Shown here in pieces: positions 29,434-37,280 of a stretch of DNA of 64,000 bases. Origin of the DNA: DATMER01 sp031390755 (GTDB taxonomy: Bacteria; Acidobacteriota; Thermoanaerobaculia; Multivoradales; UBA5704); NCBI GenBank assembly GCA_031390755.1, contig JANMTS010000104.1:60047-124046 (forward strand). Reading direction: 5' to 3'. The translations under genes and the position numbers were made by a program. The first letter of the stretch is position 1. Every line of letters starts with the position of its first letter. The notes beneath the pieces were generated by a model. That model saw only the letters and a list, made by a program, of their open reading frames with translations, did not search any database and was not told where the DNA came from.

Positions 29434-32424
29434 TCACGCCGCCTGCTCGTAGGTCATCCGGAACACCATGTCGGCCAGCCAGCGGCGGAAGGAGTCGTCG
29501 TCGCTGTACAGCTTGAACAGCTGGGTGTCGTCCTTGAGCACGCCGGTCATCACCCTGCCCAGTGCCTTTTCCAATTCGATGCGCGCGTTCTGCGGGTCCG
29601 AGCTCTCCCGCGCATTGCGATAGGCCGCATCCGCGGCGACGCCGTCCGGAATGTCGCGGGTGATCAGGCGCTCGACCCGGTCTTTGTCGTCCCAGTTGGT
29701 GTTTCCATACTGATCGTTGAACACCCGCAGGATGTTGGAGAGACGGTCAAGCTCGGGCTCCGGCTTGTGGCCAGCCCCGGAGGCCGAAGCCGGGTCGATT
29801 TCGGCGTCTTCGTCCGGGAGCTGGATGCGCACCGCCGCCTGTTTCTCGATCCGGTAGCTGTCCATGTCGATCGCTTCGAGGATGCCCCGGGAGAGGTCGT
29901 CTTCCCTGGGAGCCGGCAGCTTGGGCACGAGGAAGGTGAGGAAGATGGAGAGCTTTTCCCAGCCCGCATTCGTGTATGGAAGGATCGAGGCGAGAAACCC
30001 GTAGGTTCGCAGGAACGCCTTCGCGTTGCCTTTGAATTCGATCTGCCCGTCCTCGTCGAGGTGCTCTCTGTAGACGGCCACGCAGGAGTCCAGGATGGGG
30101 TCGAGCGTCTCGCGCCCGGCTCCCTCCAGATAGTGCCCGACGAGTGTATCGGCCTCTTCCTGGGAGTAGACCTGCGCTCCGTCCAGATTGGCTTTGAGGT
30201 CGTGCAGTTTGTTCGGGTCGGTCTCGTCGCTGAGGATGGTCGTCCGGTAGTGCTCGGCGAATGCCTTCTGGATTGTGTCGACGTCGTTCTGGAAGTCGAG
30301 CACGAAGACGTCGTGCTTCTTCGGATGCGCCCGGTTCAGGCGGGAGAGCGTCTGGACCGCCTTGACTCCGGCCAGCGGCTTGTCGACGTACATGGTGTGC
30401 AGCAGGGGCTCGTCGTAGCCGGTCTGGAACTTGTCGGCGCAGACGAGAAACCGGTAGGGATCTTCCTTGAACCGGTCCGGGATCGCGTTGCTGGGGAAGC
30501 CGTTGAACGAGGCTTCGGTCTCCTTGGTTTCGCCGAACTCCCCTGAGAACGCGACGATGGCCTGATAGGGGCTCTTCCGCTTCGCGAGATAGGCCCGGAT
30601 GGCGAGGAAGTATTGAATCGCTTTTTCGATGCCGCCGGTCACGACCATGGCCCGGGCCTGGCCGCCGATCTTGTTGAGGGCAAGCACCTGCTCGTGGAAG
30701 TGGTCGACCATGATCTCGGCCTTGAGGCCGATCGCGTGGTCGTGGCCTTCCACATAGCGGCGGAGCTTCTTCTTCGCTTTCTTGGTATCGAATTCGGGAT
30801 CGTCGTCGATCCGCTTCACGAGCTTGTAGTAGCTCACGACCGGCGTGTAGGTCTGCAGCACGTCGAGGATGAAGCCTTCCTGGATCGCCTGCTTCATCGT
30901 GTAGCTGTGGAAGGGGCGATGCTTGATCTTGCCGTCCTGCTCGAAGGGCTCGCCGAAGGTCTCCAACGTCTTGCCCTTGGGTGTGGCGGTGAAGGCAAAA
31001 TAGCTTGCGTTGGGCAGGAGCTTGCGCGATTCCATGATGCGGTTGACGGCGTCTTCCGTCGTCTCGTCGTCTTCCTCGGCTCCGACCTCGGAGAGCGCCC
31101 GGTTGACCGCCGCCGAGGACCGGCCGCCCTGGCTCGAATGGGCTTCGTCGATGAGGATGGCGAACCGCCGCCCGCGGTGCTCGCTCCCGATCTCATCAAG
31201 GATGACCGGGAACTTCTGCACCGTGGAGATGATGATCTTCTTGCCGTCTTCGATGAATCGTTTCAGGTCGGTTGAGTGGTCCGCATGGCCGACCGTGGCG
31301 CTCACCTGGGCGAACTGTTTGATGGTGTCGCGGATCTGCTGGTCGAGGATGCGCCGGTCGGTGACGACGAGGATCGAATCAAAGACCGCCGCGTCGCCCT
31401 TGCGCAGGCTGATGAGCTGGTGCGCCAGCCAGGCGATGGAGTTGGACTTGCCGCTTCCCGCCGAGTGCTGGATCAGGTACCGCCGGCCCGCGCCCTGAAC
31501 CGCGGCATCGCCGAGCAGCTTCCGCACCACGTCGAGCTGGTGGTAGCGGGGAAAGAGCGGCACCTGTTTCTTGCGGCCGGTCTTCTCGTCTTTGGTCTCG
31601 ACGATCTGGGCGTAGTTTTCCAGGATGTCGGTGAGGCCGTCCCGCGTGAGGATGCGCCGCCAGAGATAGTCGGTCTTGAGGCCGTTGGGGTTCGGCGGGT
31701 TGCCCGCGCCTGCATTCCACCCCTGGTTGAACGGCAGGAACCAGGAGTCTTTCCCCTTGAGGTGGGCGCAGAATTTCACTTCGTGCTCGTCGAGGGCAAA
31801 GTGGACGATGCAGCGTCCCATCTCGAACAGCAACTCGCGCGGATTCCGGTCGCGGCGGTACTGCTCCACCGCGTCTTCCACGGTCTGCTTGGTGAGGCTG
31901 TTCTTCAGCTCGAAGGTGGCGACCGGCAAGCCGTTGAGGAAGAGGGCGAGATCGAGCGCGAGCTGGGTCTCGTCCCGGCTGTAGCGCAGCTGCCGGGTGA
32001 TGCTGAAGCGGTTCTGCTCGAAGCGCTCAACGGCCACGCGGTTGCCCGGCGACGGTGTACCGTAGAAGAGATCGATGTCCAGCGGGCCGTGCTTGACGCC
32101 CCGCCGCAGCACGTCGATGACCCCGCGCCGGCTCACCTCGCCTTGCAGCCGCGAAAGAAACTTGTGCCGCGCCGGGCTCTCTTGATCCAGATCGAGCGCG
32201 TCCGTGACCTTCGGCTGGGTGGCCCGCAGAAACGCGCTCAGCTGGGCAAGGTCGATCGCATACTCGCGGTTGTAGTCCCGGGCCTCCCCCAGAATCCAAC
32301 CGGCGCCATAGATGGAAGGCCGCTCCCGCAGCTCGCCGGCCACGCCATCCAGCGGCGCGGTCCCGCCGAGCATCGCGGCGACGATCAGATCCTCAAGGCC
32401 CTTCTCGGTGGTATTCGTAGGCAT
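29434..32424 (-). CDS. hsdR: Type I restriction enzyme, HsdR (motor/nuclease) subunit
   Basis: This 996-residue protein is of usual HsdR length. The N-terminal nuclease domain shows the PD-(D/E)xK pattern DLALFLNGLPVATFELKN. It is followed by a superfamily 2 helicase motor: Walker A HSAGSGKSNS (about residue 325), DEAHSSQGG (motif II), FTATPKGKT (motif III) and QTLSRLNRAHP (motif VI). It translocates DNA with ATP and cleaves unmethylated DNA in complex with HsdM and HsdS. It is the last gene of the hsd operon. Its GGAG ribosome site lies next to the TTGATGG repeats in the 103-bp gap that separates it from the previous gene, so it may have its own expression control, as type I systems often delay HsdR activity. 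Confidence 0.97.
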   Translation of the reverse strand: MPTNTTEKGLEDLIVAAMLGGTAPLDGVAGELRERPSIYGAGWILGEARDYNREYAIDLAQLSAFLRATQPKVTDALDLDQESPARHKFLSRLQGEVSRRGVIDVLRRGVKHGPLDIDLFYGTPSPGNRVAVERFEQNRFSITRQLRYSRDETQLALDLALFLNGLPVATFELKNSLTKQTVEDAVEQYRRDRNPRELLFEMGRCIVHFALDEHEVKFCAHLKGKDSWFLPFNQGWNAGAGNPPNPNGLKTDYLWRRILTRDGLTDILENYAQIVETKDEKTGRKKQVPLFPRYHQLDVVRKLLGDAAVQGAGRRYLIQHSAGSGKSNSIAWLAHQLISLRKGDAAVFDSILVVTDRRILDQQIRDTIKQFAQVSATVGHADHSTDLKRFIEDGKKIIISTVQKFPVILDEIGSEHRGRRFAILIDEAHSSQGGRSSAAVNRALSEVGAEEDDETTEDAVNRIMESRKLLPNASYFAFTATPKGKTLETFGEPFEQDGKIKHRPFHSYTMKQAIQEGFILDVLQTYTPVVSYYKLVKRIDDDPEFDTKKAKKKLRRYVEGHDHAIGLKAEIMVDHFHEQVLALNKIGGQARAMVVTGGIEKAIQYFLAIRAYLAKRKSPYQAIVAFSGEFGETKETEASFNGFPSNAIPDRFKEDPYRFLVCADKFQTGYDEPLLHTMYVDKPLAGVKAVQTLSRLNRAHPKKHDVFVLDFQNDVDTIQKAFAEHYRTTILSDETDPNKLHDLKANLDGAQVYSQEEADTLVGHYLEGAGRETLDPILDSCVAVYREHLDEDGQIEFKGNAKAFLRTYGFLASILPYTNAGWEKLSIFLTFLVPKLPAPREDDLSRGILEAIDMDSYRIEKQAAVRIQLPDEDAEIDPASASGAGHKPEPELDRLSNILRVFNDQYGNTNWDDKDRVERLITRDIPDGVAADAAYRNARESSDPQNARIELEKALGRVMTGVLKDDTQLFKLYSDDDSFRRWLADMVFRMTYEQAA

Positions 32425-32433
32425 CAGCCCGCT

Positions 32434-32534
32434 CCATCAAGTACCCATCAACTAGGCCAAGTCGTTGATTTCATTGCCGCATCCCTCTCCTCTCCCAAGC
32501 CCCCTCCCTCACGCCATCAAGTACCCATCAACTA
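32434..32534 (-). promoter_or_regulatory. Paired TTGATGG repeats upstream of hsdR
   Basis: The plus strand carries CCATCAA-GTAC-CCATCAA twice, at 32434-32451 and 32514-32531, each followed by CTA, with 80 bp between equivalent points. This gives four TTGATGG heptamers (minus strand) in two pairs with 11-bp spacing. The distal pair includes the stop codon of the AlbA_2 gene. The proximal pair touches the hsdR ribosome site. It is a candidate operator or a duplication scar. Confidence 0.6.
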
Positions 32535-34018
32535 CGGCGGCTCCGCTGCGGGGCCGCCCAGGCCGGCACGTAGCTCATGAGCTTGGGTGCCGCGTCCGGA
32601 TCGTAGGCCACGATCGTCCCTCCCTCGACCGCCTCCCGGATCAGGCGCGAGGCGGTCGCAAGGTTCCGCGGCTCGATCCCAAACCGCTGCCGCAAGGAGG
32701 TGTTGGTCAGGTGCTCCCGGCCGACATACCGCAAGCAAGCATGGAGATAGACCGCCCGCACCCGGTCAGCCTTGTCCATCTTCGCAAGCCGCTGCGGTGC
32801 GAACAACACCACTCGCGTATGCTCGGAAGGCGCCTCGACCAGGGGAGCCGGTAGCTGATAGAGCTCCGTCTGGAACACCACCTTATCCCAGCCGCTGCCC
32901 CGTTCCTCGCAAATGCCGATGCGGCGGAGCAGAGAGGCCAATGCCTCGTTGCGTGACCTGGGGGGCGTATCCACGAATCGCTGCGTGTCCACCAGCGGCT
33001 CACCGGGATTGGTGATCTCGACTCGATCGTCAAAGATCTCCACCATCGGCCCGGTGCCGGCAGAAAAGAAGTCTTGATGGATGAGCGCATTGGCCACCAA
33101 CTCGCGTACCGCCAGCTCAGGAAACCTGGGCACCGTCTTTCGCAATGCCTGGTCGATGACTTCACTGGAAGGCAGGAGGCCGTTGATGAAGCCGATCAGG
33201 CCCTCGAAACCGCTCGCATACCCCTTGGCGCCGACCTTCTCCCGGAGGGTCTCAACTCGATTCGTTCCACGGTACTGAATCACGCGCATGGCCTTGCGGC
33301 GCAAGGACCGGAACTCCTCCAGCCTCTTCGCAAACAGGAGCGCCCCCAGGCACGTGATGTTCCAATTCCCGGAGTCGCACTTCCGAATCAAAGCGTCGCC
33401 AGCCATCGCTTCCAGAATGCCGTCGCGGTTCTCCGGCAGAGGGATCTTCAGAAGCTCGAAGTAGGCCGGGTAGTCCAACAGACCCAACACCTGGTCCGCC
33501 GGAATCCGCTCGGCGGCAATCCCATCTTCGAAGAGCGTGCGATCGAAGGTCCGCCAGAGCGCACGCTCCTTCTGGGGAAACTCCTTCAGCTTCTTTTTGT
33601 AGGAGCCCACGCGGATCAGTTCCTGGCCGCGGAACTGCACCGGGTGCCGAAAGGCACGCTCGATCTCCAGCAGCACGACCGGCCGGCCTTCCACGCTCAC
33701 CTCAAAAAAGTGAAAATGGATCTTGGGGGACAGAAGCCGCAGCAGCCAGTTCTCCAGCTCTTCGTTGCCTACCTTGGCCGCGTGAGGCTTGAAGGATGTA
33801 CCTACGATCTCGTGGTCGCCGTCCGAGACACCCCAGATCAGGTAGGCGAATGCCTTGCCCGCAAGGGCGGCGGAGTTTGACAGCGCCGAGATGTATTCAC
33901 CGATCTCCTCGGGGTCGGCGTTGTTGACCTTGAGCTCCAGCCATTCGGTCTCCTTGGGGAGATTGCAGAGCTCCCTGACCAGACTCACGAGGTAGCTGGT
34001 CGGGTGTTCGCTGGTCAC
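32528..34018 (-). CDS. AlbA_2 / HATPase_c_4 ATP-binding protein in R-M operon
   Basis: This 496-residue protein has an N-terminal AlbA_2 (Schlafen-like) domain: ETEWLELKVNNADPEEIGEY, then SNSAALAGKAFAYLIWGVSD. Near the middle is a GHKL-type ATPase segment (VRELVANALIHQDF, IFDDRVEITNPGEP, GICEERGSGWDKV), followed by a helix-turn-helix-like tail (LTNTSLRQRFGIEPRN). Such proteins often accompany type I R-M loci as accessory or regulatory factors of unproven role. It starts at GTG (34018) with a GTGA overlap on the NADAR-HsdS stop, so it is translationally coupled to the specificity subunit. It may act as a DNA/RNA-binding regulator or extra defence component; this is inference. Confidence 0.88.
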   Translation of the reverse strand: MTSEHPTSYLVSLVRELCNLPKETEWLELKVNNADPEEIGEYISALSNSAALAGKAFAYLIWGVSDGDHEIVGTSFKPHAAKVGNEELENWLLRLLSPKIHFHFFEVSVEGRPVVLLEIERAFRHPVQFRGQELIRVGSYKKKLKEFPQKERALWRTFDRTLFEDGIAAERIPADQVLGLLDYPAYFELLKIPLPENRDGILEAMAGDALIRKCDSGNWNITCLGALLFAKRLEEFRSLRRKAMRVIQYRGTNRVETLREKVGAKGYASGFEGLIGFINGLLPSSEVIDQALRKTVPRFPELAVRELVANALIHQDFFSAGTGPMVEIFDDRVEITNPGEPLVDTQRFVDTPPRSRNEALASLLRRIGICEERGSGWDKVVFQTELYQLPAPLVEAPSEHTRVVLFAPQRLAKMDKADRVRAVYLHACLRYVGREHLTNTSLRQRFGIEPRNLATASRLIREAVEGGTIVAYDPDAAPKLMSYVPAWAAPQRSRRS

Positions 34019-36174
34019 TCCGTCGCCTCCTCGGCTCCTGCCTCAGCGTCCAGCCCTTCAACGTCCTCCTCGTCGTCTGCTTCAGTCATGTCCAGCGGCT
34101 CCGGTTCCTCAAGCTCTTCCGGCAATTTCGCCGCAGCCTCACGTACATCGAGTTTGCCGGTGACTACGTCGGCGATCAAGCGGGTGCGGTATTCGGCAAG
34201 GAGGGCGATCTCTCTCAGTGCAGCTCCCTCTGCATCCTCAATACTGCTGGTAGCCTCCTTTATATGAGCGACGATTGCCTCTTGTTCCGCTCTCGGCGGA
34301 AACGGGAATCGATGAGCTCGAAGTTTTTCCCCAGTGAGGTGAGCAATGGTGCTTTCGTGGCCATCGCTGAAAGCATCTCTATCTGTTGCCAATCGGAAGA
34401 CATAAAAGAGGAATCTCGCCGTGTCTCGGTCATTCGACAAGGGTCGCAGCCGATGAAGGGCTTTTTGAAAGGCGCAAATCGTAAGGTCCCCGATCCATAT
34501 CGCACACCGTCCAACTTCGCCGCCTTCGCATACAAGGAGGTCACCAGGCGTTACCGTATAACGCTCATACTCTCCTGGCGAGACATCCATCGCCGGCAGG
34601 TCAGTCGTATTAATCCTTCCCCACTGCACATCCGTATTGCGCAGGTAGGGAAGCAGAAGCAGACCCGTGATGCGCTTTGAGTCAAGCATCTTGCCGAGGC
34701 TTTGCCGATACCTCAACCGGAGGGCCATCACCTCCCAATGCTCCGGCACCTCCCCCAACCACTCCACCCCCGAAGGCTTGAGCCGCACAGCGGGGTACAG
34801 ACCGCGGGTCACAGCCCGGTGAATGATGGCCTGCTTCTGCTCGTTCAGCAGCGCGATGAGCTTCTTCTTGGCGCGGATGTAGCGCTGGATGCGGCGGTCG
34901 GCGTGGTTGAGGAAGCGGACGATGGCGGTTTGCTCGGCCGGCGGCGGAATCACAACGGGAATTCGCTTCATTCCTTGCAGAGAAAGGTCCCATTGACCAA
35001 TTCGGACACCATCCGATGCGCGAGCAAACAACTCTACGTAGAGCCTACTTCTTAGCAGCGCCTGCCCAAAGTGGCGGTCGTCAATACTGAAATCAAAGAC
35101 GTAGTAGGCCGGGCTCACAATGCCGGCAATGGGCGCGATTCCTAGAGAGCCTTGCCAGGCTTTCATCTTATTGATAACCAGACTACCAGCTCGCACGACC
35201 TTATAGTTACTCAGGTCATCTGGAATGAAGTTATGATTCTCATCATCCCTCATGCTGGACCGAGGAATCACACCTTTCTCGCGCACCACTGACAGCAATG
35301 GGAGATCCGATCCTCGACGCTGGCTAACCGAAGAAGTCAGCGACCCCAGGCTGCGCACTTCCCAATGAGCCGGTATATCTCCGAGCAATGGAGCACTTGA
35401 GGCCTTGTAGCTCGGATACGGCTTCAAGCTCGCTTTCCCTATAGCTTGGCTCTCCGGGATAGCGCTTGACTGCGCAGGATAAACCATGGATATCTGCTTC
35501 GCAATTACCCTTGGTGGGGACGCAATCACTCGCCGCTCTGGTCTCTGGACGCTTTTCCTGTAATCACTCTCGCCGCGACCGATGACTGGTTGAATGGGGT
35601 GGCCGTCAAGCAGAAACTCCGGGATTGACAGTGGATCAACGTGCATCGGGGCCGCAAGGGCTCCGCTTCGAACTTCCTCCCTAAGCTCCATCAGCAGCCT
35701 GCCTAGCACATTGATCCCGACAAGCGTCCGATCGTCTACCGGGTTGGCACCCCAGAAGTCGTCCTTCCGCGAGGCTTCCACGATGGGACGGCTTCCTGTC
35801 GAAAGCAGGAGCTCACTGAAGCGCGTCCAGTTCTGCGCCAACTTCACTCGCAGACACCAGCGCATGATCTTGACCCGTACCTGGTTCCAGTCTGGCCTGG
35901 ATTCACGCCGGTACGGCTTGCTCTTCATCTTCGCTGTCATCGGGCTGGCTTGCGCGATGATCAATCTCTGAACCTCGGGCATGTGCGGGAATCGACATGC
36001 CTGATAGAGAGCCTCAGATGTCAGGATTCGGACAGCATTCACCTGAAGAGGGAAGCCTCCCGCCATGTTGGACAAGCCACCAAATTCCTCAGTTGTTCGA
36101 AGAAAAACAGCGCTCTCCATCCGATCATAGGTGCGAAACCGAGAATCTCTGCGGTTGTCAGGAGGAGAAATCAT
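34015..36174 (-). CDS. NADAR domain fused to type I specificity subunit HsdS
   Basis: This 719-residue protein starts at the ATG at 36174, nine bases after AAGGAGG; longer starts overlap the previous gene without a better site. Residues 12-170 match NADAR (YbiA/DUF1768): FGGLSNMAGG, SEALYQACRFP (E54), SPMTAKM, DWNQVRVKIM, LLSTGSRPIVEAS, DDFWGAN (W141), GINVLGRLLMELRE. A linker of about 80 residues follows. Then comes a full HsdS: first target-recognition domain from PSYKASSAPLLGDIPAHWEV, spacer helix (FLNHADRRIQRYIRAKKKL), second domain from VEWLGEVPEHWEV, closing helix (YRTRLIADVVTGKLDVRE) and an acidic tail. HsdS sets the DNA site for HsdM/HsdR. NADAR enzymes act on ADP-ribose adducts, some removing ADP-ribose from guanine. 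Ordinary HsdS is about 400-450 residues. The fusion could direct ADP-ribose removal or sensing to the target DNA. Confidence 0.9.
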   Translation of the reverse strand: MISPPDNRRDSRFRTYDRMESAVFLRTTEEFGGLSNMAGGFPLQVNAVRILTSEALYQACRFPHMPEVQRLIIAQASPMTAKMKSKPYRRESRPDWNQVRVKIMRWCLRVKLAQNWTRFSELLLSTGSRPIVEASRKDDFWGANPVDDRTLVGINVLGRLLMELREEVRSGALAAPMHVDPLSIPEFLLDGHPIQPVIGRGESDYRKSVQRPERRVIASPPRVIAKQISMVYPAQSSAIPESQAIGKASLKPYPSYKASSAPLLGDIPAHWEVRSLGSLTSSVSQRRGSDLPLLSVVREKGVIPRSSMRDDENHNFIPDDLSNYKVVRAGSLVINKMKAWQGSLGIAPIAGIVSPAYYVFDFSIDDRHFGQALLRSRLYVELFARASDGVRIGQWDLSLQGMKRIPVVIPPPAEQTAIVRFLNHADRRIQRYIRAKKKLIALLNEQKQAIIHRAVTRGLYPAVRLKPSGVEWLGEVPEHWEVMALRLRYRQSLGKMLDSKRITGLLLLPYLRNTDVQWGRINTTDLPAMDVSPGEYERYTVTPGDLLVCEGGEVGRCAIWIGDLTICAFQKALHRLRPLSNDRDTARFLFYVFRLATDRDAFSDGHESTIAHLTGEKLRAHRFPFPPRAEQEAIVAHIKEATSSIEDAEGAALREIALLAEYRTRLIADVVTGKLDVREAAAKLPEELEEPEPLDMTEADDEEDVEGLDAEAGAEEATE

Positions 36175-37204
36175 ACCAGCCTGCCTCCTTGCCATACGTC
36201 TTGCGCGGAAAAAGGGGGTACCACCTGCTGAGAGGGCTCGATGCGCTGGCATCAGGATCGCCCCACCAGAGCGCCAGGGGGCAGTTGTTGGGGCAATTGC
36301 GAAAGGTTACAACCGGCGAGCCGAACCCCAGACCGTAGGCACTAAAACCAAGTGGCCGGACCCAACGGCTTGGATTTTGACTGAAACCCCGGATTTTTAC
36401 TCCGGCGAGCAGCAGCTCCCTTTCCAGGGTCTGCCGTCCTTGCTCAGATGAAAACACTGTGGACGCGGGCCACGCCGCCGGACGACGGAGCTCGAAAGGA
36501 AATTTCTCTTCCATGGCCATATAGGCCTTCAGCTGATCGTCATCTGGAAGACTGGCAGGCCAAAGGACTTCAGAGGCGGCTCGGTACTTCTTGCGATTCT
36601 CGAAAGAAATTGCGCGCCAGAACTCGAAATCGATCTTCTTTCCAACCTTTTCTGCTTCCTTCCTCAGGCGCTCGATGCACTGCCACTGACCGAGCTTGTG
36701 AGCAGCTATGACAATAATATGGACTTTTGCTTCCTGAGGTGCATCGCCACTAATCCACGTTGTCAGATCATTGCCTATCCGACTCCCACTGAAGAGCACG
36801 TCGTCAAGGTAAACATATTGGCCGCTGCCACCAGTACACGCAGTGCGGGCCAACCCGCAATGCTTCAGGAGACTGTCCCCGAGGAGCTCAAGCATTTCGG
36901 CTTGACTTTGCCCATTCTTCTGAATTTCAAGCAAACCTGCTCCCCTCCAAAACTCGCAAGGGTCGCTTCCTGCCAACTCTTCGGTTCGGACAAGCTCGTC
37001 AATGAACTCTTGCACGAATCTGCGCGTAAAGTAGGTCTTCTTCAGGACATGATCCAACTCGCGCAATATTGGTTGCTGCGCCTCGTCTGCAAACTGACGG
37101 ACCCATCGATCGACATGATCGGGAGTAGGCGTCTGTAGCTCACCAGCGCGGTAGTCGGCAATTGTCGTCGCAAGTGAGCTCAGCAGCTGTGCACGCTCGG
37201 TCAT
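36158..37204 (-). CDS. Phosphoribosyltransferase-like protein in R-M operon
   Basis: This 348-residue protein has a PRPP-loop-like motif YLDDVLFSGS (residues 132-141, paired Asp then SGS), preceded by TGGSGQYV and followed by a strand (AKVHIIVIAAHK). This is the layout of a type I phosphoribosyltransferase core. The N-terminal 110 residues are helical, and a C-terminal region ends FRNCPNNCPLALWWG...RWYPLFPR. It resembles the PRTase-like domains described in bacterial conflict systems (called PRTase-CE), but I cannot confirm membership. It starts at ATG with CGGAGAG upstream, 76 bp after hsdM. It overlaps the NADAR-hsdS gene by 17 bp, so the two are translationally coupled. A nucleotide- or ribose-transfer role linked to the NADAR domain is inferred. 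Confidence 0.75.
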   Translation of the reverse strand: MTERAQLLSSLATTIADYRAGELQTPTPDHVDRWVRQFADEAQQPILRELDHVLKKTYFTRRFVQEFIDELVRTEELAGSDPCEFWRGAGLLEIQKNGQSQAEMLELLGDSLLKHCGLARTACTGGSGQYVYLDDVLFSGSRIGNDLTTWISGDAPQEAKVHIIVIAAHKLGQWQCIERLRKEAEKVGKKIDFEFWRAISFENRKKYRAASEVLWPASLPDDDQLKAYMAMEEKFPFELRRPAAWPASTVFSSEQGRQTLERELLLAGVKIRGFSQNPSRWVRPLGFSAYGLGFGSPVVTFRNCPNNCPLALWWGDPDASASSPLSRWYPLFPRKTYGKEAGWYDFSS

Positions 37205-37280
37205 CAGTTCTCTCCGCTAAGCCAGCGTGGCGCACGGTTTGCGCTGGAGCCAGCATGCGCCCAAAAGACGCTGTTTGTGC

